A DNA stretch of 64,000 nt from Aquamicrobium zhengzhouense (GCF_016124105.1 NZ_JADGMQ010000008.1:52290-116289), one strand, 5' to 3'. Shown: positions 53,637 to 62,192, numbered from the stretch's first letter. Program-made: numbers and translations. The notes: a model not told the origin generated them from the letters alone.

Positions 53637-53942
53637 TTAGTCTTCCCCGAAGATCATCTTGTAGGCTACGGGCTCGTAACCCTCGAGCATCTTCATTGCG
53701 AAGACCCGTGGATGGACGTTGAGGATTTTCGCCCAGAGTTCCCAGCGTTCCGGGATGATCCGGCCCTGACCGAGCTCAATCTGGGAGATGTAGGTGTAGT
53801 AAAGAGAGCCCACCTGTTCTGCGACTTCTCTTTGAGTAAGGCCAGCTGCCTCACGCTGTTGCTTCAGCCAGCGACCAACCTCGGCGCGATTTTCATGACG
53901 ATCAACGTCGCGCAAATCTGCACTTACCCTTCCTCTTGCCAT
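53637..53942 (-). CDS. XRE-family helix-turn-helix regulator
   Basis: 101 residues. Canonical HTH: LKQQREAAGLTQREVAEQVG followed by YISQIELGQGRI. C-terminal helix PERWELWAKILNVHPRVFAM. It lies upstream of the S-layer-like gene in the same direction (210 bases apart), separate from the CI/cro switch, and may control the accessory genes. Confidence 0.88.
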   Translation of the reverse strand: MARGRVSADLRDVDRHENRAEVGRWLKQQREAAGLTQREVAEQVGSLYYTYISQIELGQGRIIPERWELWAKILNVHPRVFAMKMLEGYEPVAYKMIFGED

Positions 53943-54038
53943 TTATCCCTCCGTCCCAATCAATACTTGATGGCGCTAGAAGAAGCACAGAAAAAAACAA
54001 GAGTCCACTAGAAAAGAGACCGGCTAAAACTAGTACAT

Positions 54039-54170
54039 ATGAACACTGTAATCTTTCGTTGTCCGGATACCTACCGAGGCCATGTCGTAGCTGATCTAAA
54101 CGTGAATCATTTGACAGCAGCGCGCGCTGATTGGGCAGCGTCTGGTATCTATGAGCGCGCTCAACTGTAA
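54039..54170 (+). CDS. Possible 43-residue protein
   Basis: ATG at 54039 to TAA at 54170 (MNTVIFRCPDTYRGHVVADL...). Codon choice looks natural, but there is no strong ribosome site and no recognised family. It would be the only gene between the XRE regulator and the lysis cassette. Confidence 0.28.
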   Translation: MNTVIFRCPDTYRGHVVADLNVNHLTAARADWAASGIYERAQL

Positions 54171-54619
54171 GCGAAAATGCTGGAGCGACTACGCCAAGAA
54201 AGCCAATTAAATCAATTGCACCGAAGTCGAGCCATGCTAGGTTACTACAGCAGGAAATGGAGTTTTGTTAGTTTTGCTCGTGATCTGCAATAGATGAGCG
54301 CGTTAACTAATAGAGGTCCTCGGCTGGAATTCTTGCTGCTGTTTTTTGAGCGTATAACTCCGGTATCTGCTGTAGTGGTTTTCAGGCGTTTTCCGGTGTT
54401 TGAAGGATGTCGGAGCCTTTCAGGCGCGCCTGCGATCACAAAACTTTTCAGATTGAGAGACTTTTCCGCTGCTGGAGCCACGCGAATGATTCCGGTGTGG
54501 CGCATTAAGACCCGGCTTTTTCGGAAGCCATAACGACAGGTGACTGCCCTTGAGTGCGCCGCGAAATCGCGTGGCCGAGGGCAGCTTGTACTCGGTTCCC
54601 TCATAAAAAGGATTGACCC
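54171..54619 (+). other. Intergenic region with hairpin before the lysis genes
   Basis: No supportable gene. It contains a nested hairpin at 54544-54584: outer stem CTGCCCT / AGGGCAG and inner stem GCCGCG / CGCGTGGC around AAAT, ending 36 bases before the endolysin ATG. It may be a terminator for upstream reads or a control element of lysis gene expression. Confidence 0.5.
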
Positions 54620-55429
54620 ATGGACCGCAACTTCCAGCGGGCGCTTCCGCTCGTCCTCAAACACGAAGGTGGCTTCGTGAACCATCCGGCAGATCCGGGT
54701 GGCGCAACCAACAAGGGCGTGACGCTGGCGTCGTTCCGCGCCTATGTGAAGCCGAACGGCACGGTTGATGATCTCAAGGCCATCACCGATGCGCAGGTCG
54801 CTACGGTCTATTACCGGCACTACTGGTCGGCGGTGAATGCGCAGGCTCTGCCCTCTGGCATCGACTACGCCGTCTTTGACTTTGCGGTGAACAGCGGACC
54901 GGCTCGCGCGGCCAAGTATCTGCAGGCGGTTCTCGGTGTGACGCAGGACGGGCGGGTCGGGCCTCAAACGATTGCGGCGGCCGAAAAGGCGAATGCGCGC
55001 GATGTGATCGATGCACTTTGCGACAACCGGCTCGCCTTCCTCAAGCGCATCAAGAACAAGGGCAAGCTGATGTGGGACACGTTCGGCAAGGGCTGGTCGC
55101 GCCGGGTCGAAGATGTGCGCAAGACCGCTCAGCTGATGGTGGGCCATCCAGCGGACATCAAAGAGGTGGTGCGGGAAGTTTCTGTCCCGGTCGACAAGCC
55201 CACGGTTCCGGTGTCGGTCGAGAACGAGGTCAAGCAGAAGACCGGGCTGTGGTCCTGGATCACTGGCCTGTTCTCGTCCGGTGCTCTCGGCCTTGGCTGG
55301 CTCGCTGGCATGGACTGGCAGGCGATTGTTGCGATCGGCGGCGTGGTGCTCGTCTTCCTTGTCGTCATCTTCCTGATGCGCCGGCAGATCATCGCCGGGG
55401 TCAAGGAGATCCGTGAGGGGCTGGCGTGA
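54620..55429 (+). CDS. Endolysin, glycoside hydrolase 108 family, with C-terminal membrane segment
   Basis: 269 residues. GH108 catalytic part: LKHEGGFVNHPADPGGATNK with the catalytic-type glutamate. A peptidoglycan-binding domain follows (IDYAVFDFAVNSGPARAAKY, GVTQDGRVGPQT). The last 60 residues have one or two hydrophobic stretches (GALGLGWLAGMDWQAIVAIG, VLVFLVVIFLMRR), so the enzyme may be held in the membrane until triggered. Probably cleaves the glycan strand. Confidence 0.92.
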   Translation: MDRNFQRALPLVLKHEGGFVNHPADPGGATNKGVTLASFRAYVKPNGTVDDLKAITDAQVATVYYRHYWSAVNAQALPSGIDYAVFDFAVNSGPARAAKYLQAVLGVTQDGRVGPQTIAAAEKANARDVIDALCDNRLAFLKRIKNKGKLMWDTFGKGWSRRVEDVRKTAQLMVGHPADIKEVVREVSVPVDKPTVPVSVENEVKQKTGLWSWITGLFSSGALGLGWLAGMDWQAIVAIGGVVLVFLVVIFLMRRQIIAGVKEIREGLA

Positions 55430-55683
55430 TGCTGACCCTTCTGTTTTCCCGCACCGGGGCAATGGTGGCGGGCATTGTCATAGCGACGCTGATTGCCGTC
55501 TGGGCAGTCACTGCAGCCTATCAGGCAGGCCGCAATGCCGAGCGAACTGCCGCTCTCACTACCTCCGTCGAGATCCTGCGCGAAAGGAGCGCCATCGATG
55601 ACCAAACACGCAGCATGGACAGCGGCAGCCTTTGCCGGGCTCTTGGTGGCGTCTGGGTGTCAGACGAGCGTACCTGCCAGTGA
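55426..55683 (+). CDS. Inner-membrane spanin-like protein (Rz-type)
   Basis: 85 residues: an N-terminal membrane helix (GAMVAGIVIATLIAVWAVTA), then a short helical tail (YQAGRNAERTAALTTSVEIL). Shorter than enterobacterial Rz but with the same topology. ATGA overlap with the endolysin. The following lipoprotein gene starts inside it in another frame, the Rz/Rz1 layout. Confidence 0.7.
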   Translation: MMLTLLFSRTGAMVAGIVIATLIAVWAVTAAYQAGRNAERTAALTTSVEILRERSAIDDQTRSMDSGSLCRALGGVWVSDERTCQ

Positions 55684-55810
55684 GTGCGATGGCTGGCGCA
55701 AGCTGAACCCGTCTGCGGAGACGCGGGCGTTCATCATCGAGCGTGACCGGCCCTTCGCGGAAGAGGTCGCGTCTCACATCGGGTTCGGCACACAGCGCGG
55801 CTGCTGGTAG
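55598..55810 (+). CDS. Outer-membrane spanin-like lipoprotein (Rz1-type)
   Basis: 70 residues with a lipobox LLVASGC (lipidated Cys about residue 21), preceded by a signal peptide. AAAGGAG lies eight bases before the ATG at 55598. It overlaps the Rz-like gene by 86 bases in a different frame. Together they would fuse the two membranes at the final stage of lysis. Confidence 0.72.
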   Translation: MTKHAAWTAAAFAGLLVASGCQTSVPASECDGWRKLNPSAETRAFIIERDRPFAEEVASHIGFGTQRGCW

Positions 55811-55840
55811 CTTTCAACAGGGGCTGGGGCATTGGCGCCA

Positions 55841-56188
55841 ATGAACGAACTCAACCGAGCGATCGGTGAACTGACGGCAGAAGTGCGCGGCCTTCGCCGT
55901 GACGTTCAGGAAGACCGGCAGACTTCTGCGAAACATCGCCAGGGGGTGCGCGAGGAGCTCTCGAACATCGTTCTGCGGCAGACGCACCTCGAGGCCGATG
56001 TTTCATCGTTAAAGCATAAGGTCGATGCGCATGAGCAAGTGACCGTCGAGATCAAGACCCTGCGGACGAAGGCGGAAGGGGCAGGGACGGTTGGACGGTG
56101 GCTGATCCGCTTCGGGATCGGCATCGTGACCCTCGCGGGTTGGATCGTGGGGGCCTACACGTGGCTTACGGGAAGGCCGCCGCCTTAA
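55841..56188 (+). CDS. DUF1515 holin-like protein
   Basis: 115 residues from the ATG at 55841. Coiled-coil N-terminal part (AIGELTAEVRGLRRDVQEDR, HRQGVREELSNIVLRQTHLE) and a C-terminal membrane helix (WLIRFGIGIVTLAGWIVGAY). Matches DUF1515, regular in lysis cassettes of rhizobial phages; a holin role is inferred from position and topology. Confidence 0.8.
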   Translation: MNELNRAIGELTAEVRGLRRDVQEDRQTSAKHRQGVREELSNIVLRQTHLEADVSSLKHKVDAHEQVTVEIKTLRTKAEGAGTVGRWLIRFGIGIVTLAGWIVGAYTWLTGRPPP

Positions 56189-56496
56189 ACGCAAGTACCA
56201 ACCCTAGCCTATTCCTTAGCTTTTGGGGATGAGACTGCCCGCTTAGGGCGACGAGTGCGACCGAGACCCAATTCCCGGACCAATTGGGAGCGCTTCTGCG
56301 CGTATCCGGGAGCAACCATCGGGTAATCAGGCTACTTCATCATCCAGTGCGCCCCGAACAATCGCCCCATAGGGGCGAGAGTTGGCGAAGAGTTGCTCAT
56401 CCGGCTAGAGGCCTGGGTTGTGAGGGTGGGATGCTCCACGTTACTGACGGGCTGGCCTCTCCTTAACGCGATGCGCCAAACGAGCTTCTGAAGTTC
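56189..56496. other. Intergenic region after the lysis cassette
   Basis: No gene supported. Contains a short perfect hairpin TCGCCCC-ATA-GGGGCGA at 56362-56378 without a T-tract. Composition is ordinary. Confidence 0.5.
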
Positions 56497-57312
56497 TTAC
56501 TTACATATGGCATAGAGTTGTGCGATCTCGTCTCGGATGGGCGTATTAGAGTCATTAACCCGAATACGTATGGTAGACGATGTTGTTGGGAGCACTACAG
56601 GATTGCCATCGTAGAGCTCACGAAGGACGAGGGCGCCTTCATCTTCGAATTCGTATCGAAGCGACGCTGGATATTCGAACCCCTTACCGCCCGTGACTCG
56701 TGACAGTTGAGTCGTTAGTGTGCCACGGGTGAGCTTTATCAGAGCTGATCCATCGTCCTGCTGTTCTACTTCGTCCTGAAATACTTCAAGCGACAGCGAC
56801 AGTTTCTCGCCTGGCACGCAAGCGAAAGTCAATCTTTCCGATCCCAAGTCATATTCGTTGGATGAAACCCTGCAGGCGTGCCACTCCATTTCAGCCATTG
56901 ACTGATGTTGTTTGAGCCCCCAGCAGATGCCTGATTCGCGTAGATTAGTGGTGTCTCTTTTTGCGCAGGCATCATCTGTTTCAGGCCCGGGACGCCCCCC
57001 GCGACAGGCGTCTTCTAGATCCCGGTAGTCGGCGATGAGGTCTAACTGCTCATCTGTTAGAGGCCGCTCAACGTCCGGCGGCGTTAGCGCGAATGCCGCT
57101 CTTGCTTCAATGCCATTAAATTTGACTTCCTCAATGACGGGTTGAGTCAACCTATAGGTTACATGTTCGGCAGCCTGAGCGCTGCCAGCGATCCCGTATG
57201 AGACGCAGATTGTGGCGACTGCTACAGCAACCTGACCGATGTGCTTGACCGAATATCTAAGCAATGTGCTCTCGCTCTGAAATATGACTGTTCTTATGAG
57301 CGAAATAGTCAT
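56497..57312 (-). CDS. Exported hypothetical protein (cargo)
   Basis: About 271 residues from the ATG at 57312; a TTG closer to the signal peptide (LLRYSVKHIGQVAVAVATIC) is an alternative start. After the signal peptide (ends GSAQA) residues 80-150 carry cysteines in ACRGGRPGPETDDACAKRD and GICWGLKQHQ, a C...C...GxC pattern shared by many proteobacterial periplasmic proteins. The second half is beta-rich. Leftward, downstream of the large repeat protein. Function unknown. Confidence 0.7.
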   Translation of the reverse strand: MTISLIRTVIFQSESTLLRYSVKHIGQVAVAVATICVSYGIAGSAQAAEHVTYRLTQPVIEEVKFNGIEARAAFALTPPDVERPLTDEQLDLIADYRDLEDACRGGRPGPETDDACAKRDTTNLRESGICWGLKQHQSMAEMEWHACRVSSNEYDLGSERLTFACVPGEKLSLSLEVFQDEVEQQDDGSALIKLTRGTLTTQLSRVTGGKGFEYPASLRYEFEDEGALVLRELYDGNPVVLPTTSSTIRIRVNDSNTPIRDEIAQLYAICK

Positions 57313-57350
57313 GAGGTCGGGACTAAAGCAACCGCGGCGGAAGGGCGGCG

Positions 57351-57393
57351 AAAAAAAGAAGCCCGCGCCTTTTGCGGAGGGCAGCGGGGCTTC
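57351..57393 (-). terminator. Rho-independent terminator, leftward
   Basis: GAAGCCC / GGGCTTC outer stem with inner GC and GCC pairs; on the minus strand it runs into seven Ts (A run at 57351-57357). Lies about 220 bases beyond the stop of the 928-aa gene and just upstream of the next leftward gene, so it separates their transcripts. Confidence 0.82.
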
Positions 57394-57611
57394 TAAAGCG
57401 CGTGAGGAGACGCGCATCTTGATCGTGCGCGAGCGTGGTTGCTTAATCGTTAAAGCAGCAGGCTCATCTCAGGCTCGACCGGCAGGAGCACCAGGTGCTC
57501 ATCCGGCAGGGGTCGCTGCAGGGCTTTCGCCGCCTCCTATGTGCCTTGTCGATCCCGTTGCCCTCAGCTTACCGGATGCGCCTGGAGCAGGCTGGCGACC
57601 CGGGTGGGCGG

Positions 57612-60398
57612 TCACATGATCCAGAGACCGCTATCATCCGCTCGGATCGTACGATCTTCATGGAAACCGTGGTTCAGGAAGTGATCGAGCGGATTAACAT
57701 TCGCATAAGCCACGTCTGGATTGCTCCCCAGGTAATCCGAAAGATCCATCCAGGCAGAAGGATCTCGGCCCTCCTTCCATCCGTAAGTTTGGAAGTGCTC
57801 GTAGGCGCTGCTGATCAGCCCGGCATCAATAGCACGAGCTACATCCGGGTTCTGATCAAGGTACCAAGCATCGTCGAACAGCACGTTCGGGCTCCGGCAC
57901 TCTGATTTGCCGTGCAGGAGATAGTGCTCATATGCTGAGGAAAACGCTCCTTGTTCAACCGCCTCGGCGACGTCCTGGTTCTGGGACAGATAGAATTGTT
58001 CGTCGAATGCGAGTTGAGGCAGTCGCCCCTCCGAGGCCCCGTGAAGCAAGTAGTGCTCCAAGCCGCTAGAGAACACACCGTCTGCTACGGCTTGAGCTAC
58101 GCCAGGATTTAGAAGGAGATAGGCCGCTTCGGGAAATTGATCCACATTGGGAGCATGTGTCGAACCGATCGGCGGATTTAAGATCTCGACCCGATCATTA
58201 AACCTTAGCAACTCAACGTTCTTTAGAAGATCGGTACCAAAATCAGGGTGACTGATGGTCACCGTGCCGTCAGGATTCCTGGTGATGGTGACATCAGCCC
58301 AATCTGCCTCAATCCTGAACACGTCGACCCCATCGCGCCCGTCAATGACGTCGTCTCCAGGAGTGCCGCGCAAGAGGTCTGCGCCAAGAGTGGCAGGGGC
58401 AGGTGGCTCGGGTTGCGGGTCCGGCGCAGGAGACAGGTTCTCGACTGTCATCGTTAACGATTGTGTCGCCTGAAGTGCGCCGCCGCTTCCGGTGTTGCCG
58501 CCATCATTGATGACGACTGTCAAAGTCACGGTCGCGGAGGCTCCCGGAGCGGACCGGTACGACAGCTGTTCAGATGCAATGAACGAATTGATGTCGGTCA
58601 ACGTGCCGGTGAGGGTGAGGGCAGACGGTGTACCGCCGATAATCACGCCGTTGCCGCTCATTGCCGACAGACTTCCTGCGGGAACCGAGACCGTAGCCGT
58701 CATTAGGCCGGTACCCGCATCGATGTCGGCAAAAGTTATGCCGGTTATGATGCTTGGCCTGTCGCGAACGACTGACAGATCAGCTGGCAAAATGATTGTC
58801 GGGGCATCATTTACTCCGGTCACATTGAGGGTGATCGTGGCGGAGTCCGTTAAGGGCAGGTCCGTACCACTGCCCTTATCGTCTATCGTCACCGACATCG
58901 AAACACTGCCCGTCGCGTTAAGCGCTGTCGTGTAAGTCAGCTCACCTGCGGCAATAAAGGCATTGAGGTCCGTGATGGTCCCGCTCAGGATGACCGATCC
59001 GGTTCCGCTGCCCGCAACCGTTACTTCAGCCCTTTCCTGCGCGGAGAGAGTGCCACTGGCAACACTGAAGGTTGCAGTAACTGGCGTGCTTCCAGCATCG
59101 ACATCACCGAAGCTGATGCCCGTGATTGCCGATGCCGCATCTTCAGTTACGGTAACTGCGGGTGGAGCAGTGAGAGTGGGGGCATCGTTCACCGGAGTCA
59201 CAGTGAAGTTGATTGTCCCATCAGCTGGGCCTGTGCCTGCCGCGTCTCTAATACGAACGGAAATCGAGAAGTCTTGATCGTAGTTCTCGGAAGGGCGGAA
59301 GGATACCGCTGCCAAAGCAGCATTTACGTCAGCTACGCTTCCCGCTACCTGCCAGACGCCTGTCGCGGAATTAAACGTCGAGGTTGCGCTTCCATAGGTG
59401 CCTGTACTCAACGAACCGGCGCTGGGTTTAAGCAGCGTCATCGTAGCGGTGATCGTCTCACCTGCGTCGGGATCCGTGACAACGATGTGGTCAAGAGCGA
59501 CGGCGGTGCCATCCTCGACTGCCGTTTTCGCCTGCGCGAGGTTGGTGGCTGTAGGTAGCGTATTCACACCCTCGACGGTGATGCGCACGGTTCCTGTATC
59601 AGTCTTTCCGGTCGAATCCGAAACTGTGTAGGTGAATGTGACCTCGTCGGTTTGTCCGGTACTCAAATGGGCGAACGCTCCCGCATCACGAAAGTCGAGC
59701 CTGCCATCTTCGCCAATTTTGATCTCTCCGCCCCCGAACAGCGACATCCATTGGTCTGGCGTGAAGGCCATTCCGTTGATCTCTGTCACGGACAAAGGAT
59801 CGACGATTCCAAATTCGCCGAGGTTGTCGAGATCAGAATCATTGCTGAGGATGTTCTTATTTACGAGCTCTTGCCCAACCCGAACGTTGAAATCATCGTC
59901 TCCCGCTACGGGGGCGTCCTCTAGCTCATTGTCATAGAAAATCGTTTGGTCGATTGCGGTGCCAGGTTGGAAGCCCAACGTGATCCAATCCAACTGCAGA
60001 ACCTTGGTCGCCGCCGTGTATGTGGGCGTCTGAACAAGGTTTACACCATTTACCGATCCTGCGTGCTGGAAAGATCCAGGAGCTACTCCCTCTGGTGCCA
60101 AGCCCTCGATCTTAATGCGGATCGCGCCCGGTTGTGCTTGCCCCTCATACGAAGCATAGATGGAGTTGCCGCTGATATCGACGATAACTCGGCCGTCAAA
60201 TAGACCGTTGGGTCCCGGGACTGGCTCTATAGTCCCGTTTCCGTCTGTATCAGACAGAATACGTGTAGAGAAATACGCATCGAGTTCGAGGCCTGCGCCG
60301 ACGGTGATTGGAGTGGAGGATATCGGTATCGGATGTTCGAACCAACCTTGAAGTTCAAGTGTGATGGTTACCGACATTCCTTCGAGGGTCGCGGCCAT
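57612..60398 (-). CDS. Large cadherin/RTX-like exported protein with C-terminal NPD repeats
   Basis: 928 residues from the ATG at 60398 (GGGAGGTAAC upstream). No signal peptide. Order: N-terminal beta domain (1-170), cadherin-like/VCBS-type repeats (about 180-660, with VNDAPTLTAPPAVTVTEDAA and GVNDAPTIILPADLSV), a proline-rich linker, one RTX-type stretch (GADLLRGTPGDDVIDGRDGV), then four NPD-type repeats to the end (YLLLNPGVAQAV, FYLSQNQDVAEAV, WYLDQNPDVARAI, DYLGSNPDVAYAN). Looks like a type I-secreted adhesin or surface protein. Genes of this kind are rare in prophages. Confidence 0.78.
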   Translation of the reverse strand: MAATLEGMSVTITLELQGWFEHPIPISSTPITVGAGLELDAYFSTRILSDTDGNGTIEPVPGPNGLFDGRVIVDISGNSIYASYEGQAQPGAIRIKIEGLAPEGVAPGSFQHAGSVNGVNLVQTPTYTAATKVLQLDWITLGFQPGTAIDQTIFYDNELEDAPVAGDDDFNVRVGQELVNKNILSNDSDLDNLGEFGIVDPLSVTEINGMAFTPDQWMSLFGGGEIKIGEDGRLDFRDAGAFAHLSTGQTDEVTFTYTVSDSTGKTDTGTVRITVEGVNTLPTATNLAQAKTAVEDGTAVALDHIVVTDPDAGETITATMTLLKPSAGSLSTGTYGSATSTFNSATGVWQVAGSVADVNAALAAVSFRPSENYDQDFSISVRIRDAAGTGPADGTINFTVTPVNDAPTLTAPPAVTVTEDAASAITGISFGDVDAGSTPVTATFSVASGTLSAQERAEVTVAGSGTGSVILSGTITDLNAFIAAGELTYTTALNATGSVSMSVTIDDKGSGTDLPLTDSATITLNVTGVNDAPTIILPADLSVVRDRPSIITGITFADIDAGTGLMTATVSVPAGSLSAMSGNGVIIGGTPSALTLTGTLTDINSFIASEQLSYRSAPGASATVTLTVVINDGGNTGSGGALQATQSLTMTVENLSPAPDPQPEPPAPATLGADLLRGTPGDDVIDGRDGVDVFRIEADWADVTITRNPDGTVTISHPDFGTDLLKNVELLRFNDRVEILNPPIGSTHAPNVDQFPEAAYLLLNPGVAQAVADGVFSSGLEHYLLHGASEGRLPQLAFDEQFYLSQNQDVAEAVEQGAFSSAYEHYLLHGKSECRSPNVLFDDAWYLDQNPDVARAIDAGLISSAYEHFQTYGWKEGRDPSAWMDLSDYLGSNPDVAYANVNPLDHFLNHGFHEDRTIRADDSGLWIM
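57648..58124 (-). repeat. Four NPD-type repeats in the 928-aa protein
   Basis: Residues about 758-916, each 34-43 residues, ending EHYLLHGASEGR, EHYLLHGKSECR, EHFQTYGWKEGR and DHFLNHGFHEDR. Confidence 0.88.
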
Positions 60399-60750
60399 GT
60401 TACCTCCCTATATCGCACAATCGTGCCCTTGCGCGCTGGAGTTGCACTGGCGGATAAATCCTTATGCCAATGATCAGAACGCGGAATTTTGCTTCTGCTA
60501 CAAATTGGTCAGTGTCAATATTCAGTGGCAGCGAAATTTACCGTCGGACCAGACTACGGTTGCTCTGTCGCCCCAGTCCAAAAACCAGACAGCGTCCATA
60601 GCTATCCGCGTGAGCATCAAGGGTCGGAGAGCGACAGGCGGACCGAAGCAAAGGTTCCGGCGCCTTGAGGCATGAGGCTTATCCTCCGCGCCAACGAACG
60701 GAACCGCCTCAGCGCTTTCGAGTTGACGTTCCTCAATAGGAGGACCTCTC
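60399..60750. other. Intergenic region upstream of the 928-aa gene
   Basis: About 350 bases without a supportable gene; should hold the promoters of the leftward repeat-protein gene and of the rightward small gene at 60751. I see no clear -35/-10 pair. Confidence 0.5.
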
Positions 60751-60954
60751 ATGGTCACTAAAAATCGGGAAGAAAAAACTCATCGCGGACGTCCGCCGAA
60801 GGGGCCTGAGAAAGATGCGCAGGGCCAGTCAGAGCAAAATCACAAGGGCGGATCTAATGACGGCGTTTCGAGCGCTGATCCTCGGGTGATCTCCGGCAAA
60901 GACGATGGTGACGCAACGTTTCCTCTAGATCAGGACGAAGGTAAGCGAGACTGA
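60751..60954 (+). CDS. Small hydrophilic hypothetical protein
   Basis: 67 residues (MVTKNREEKTHRGRPPKGPE...), highly charged, probably disordered, with an AT-hook-like RGRPPKG. GGAGG lies ten bases upstream of the ATG. Function unknown; DNA contact is possible from the RGRP core only. Confidence 0.7.
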   Translation: MVTKNREEKTHRGRPPKGPEKDAQGQSEQNHKGGSNDGVSSADPRVISGKDDGDATFPLDQDEGKRD

Positions 60955-61030
60955 TCGGGTGATGGTCGGCCTGTTCCGCGCTGCTGGTCTCGGACGCCAC
61001 GGTGGCGGAACTATGTAAAGCATCGGCCAG

Positions 61031-61057
61031 AAAAAAGACCCGGCGGTTGCCCGCCGG
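61031..61057 (-). terminator. Terminator of the prophage porin gene
   Basis: CCGGCGG / CCGCCGG hairpin (61040-61057) followed on the minus strand by a T run (A run 61031-61036). The same terminator lies behind the second porin at 63018-63045. Confidence 0.88.
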
Positions 61058-61085
61058 ATCTCTTCAAACCAACTGTGAAAGTTGA

Positions 61086-62192
61086 TTAGAAGTTGCGCTG
61101 GAAGCGCAGGCCTGCACGCCACTGGTCGACCGAAACCGAGTCGCCGGTTGCGATTTCAGTTGCGTTAGCCTTGGTGTAGCGAACTTCCGGCAGGATCGCG
61201 AGGCCGCTAACCGGGGTCCACTCGAGACCACCGATGACTGCGAAAGCGTCGTCCAGCTCAGCGCCAGCAACGATGACACCGTCATGAGCCTCAAACCACT
61301 GCACCGAAGCGCGTGCGGTCAGGGTGTCGGTCAGCTTGCCACGGACGTAACCAAGCACGGAGTACTCGCTCGAACCCCAAGCGCCGAATGCGCCTTCAGC
61401 GAAGTTAGCGCCGTAGTGGTTGACTGCGCCGCTACCGTACTGGAACTGCAGGCCGACGGTGACCGGGTTGAAGACGACTTCAGCAGCGATCTTTGCGCCC
61501 CACTCGTCACGAGCGTTGTCGTAACCAGCCGAAGCAGCAACTACGCCCCAGCCCTGGCTGTAGCGAAGAACAGCTTCGAAGTTCGGGTCGAACTGGCTGG
61601 TGATGCCTTCAACAGCTGCGACAGTGGCGCTGAAGCCGTTGCCTGCATTGAAGGTGTACTGGACGATACCGGTGTTGGTGTTGCCGTTGTTGCCACGGAC
61701 GCCGCCCCAGATGCCGCCATTGTGCAGGCCACCAAGACCACGGCTGTGGTACGGGGTGTCGGTCTTACCAACGAGGAAGGTGCTCGTGCCGTTGTCCAGC
61801 GAGATGTAGGCGTGAGCCAGGTTGGTGCTCTGTGCGCCGTTGATGGTGAACGCGCCGTTGCTGCCCCAGTTGAACTCGATCTCAGCGTAGCTGGTCAGCG
61901 TGCCCCACTCGGTCGAGTTCTTGGCGGTGAAGTTCGGAGCGAAACGAGCGAACTTGCCGAACGTGTAGTCCGAGCCTTCGTTCTTGTTGTACTCCATCTG
62001 GTAACGGAGGTAACCGCCGATCTTCAGGCAGGTCTCGGTGCCCGGAATGTAGAAGAAGCCGGTGCCATAGGTGTCGCAGATGCGAACATATTCCATTGGC
62101 TCTGGCTCAGCGATGATGATCGCATCAGCAGCCTGAGCCGAAACAGCGACTGCAGCCGCTGCAGAGCCGAGAAGAAGGCTCTTGATATTCAT
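61086..62192 (-). CDS. Porin, inside the prophage boundary
   Basis: 368 residues. Signal peptide (MNIKSLLLGSAAAAVAVSAQ, cleavage at AQAAD), then the rhizobial porin start EPMEYVRICDTYGTGFFYIP with the paired cysteines CDTYG...CLKIGGYLRYQ, beta strands throughout and the terminal phenylalanine (GLRFQRNF) recognised by the outer-membrane assembly machinery. GGAGGACACC precedes the ATG. It is identical in visible protein sequence to the second porin at 63074 (one silent base difference in about 930). It lies 597 bases inside attR, so it travels with the phage unless the boundary is wrong. Confidence 0.95.
   Translation of the reverse strand: MNIKSLLLGSAAAAVAVSAQAADAIIIAEPEPMEYVRICDTYGTGFFYIPGTETCLKIGGYLRYQMEYNKNEGSDYTFGKFARFAPNFTAKNSTEWGTLTSYAEIEFNWGSNGAFTINGAQSTNLAHAYISLDNGTSTFLVGKTDTPYHSRGLGGLHNGGIWGGVRGNNGNTNTGIVQYTFNAGNGFSATVAAVEGITSQFDPNFEAVLRYSQGWGVVAASAGYDNARDEWGAKIAAEVVFNPVTVGLQFQYGSGAVNHYGANFAEGAFGAWGSSEYSVLGYVRGKLTDTLTARASVQWFEAHDGVIVAGAELDDAFAVIGGLEWTPVSGLAILPEVRYTKANATEIATGDSVSVDQWRAGLRFQRNF

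Noticed and set aside
54294..54533. 79-residue plus-strand frame before the lysis genes
   Set aside because: No ribosome site, unusual composition, and overlapped by a region without coding signs; left as intergenic.
54245..55462. 405-residue minus-strand frame, His/Arg-rich
   Set aside because: Antisense to the endolysin; low-complexity composition.
56362..56378. Perfect hairpin as a terminator
   Set aside because: No T-tract on either strand and too short for confidence.
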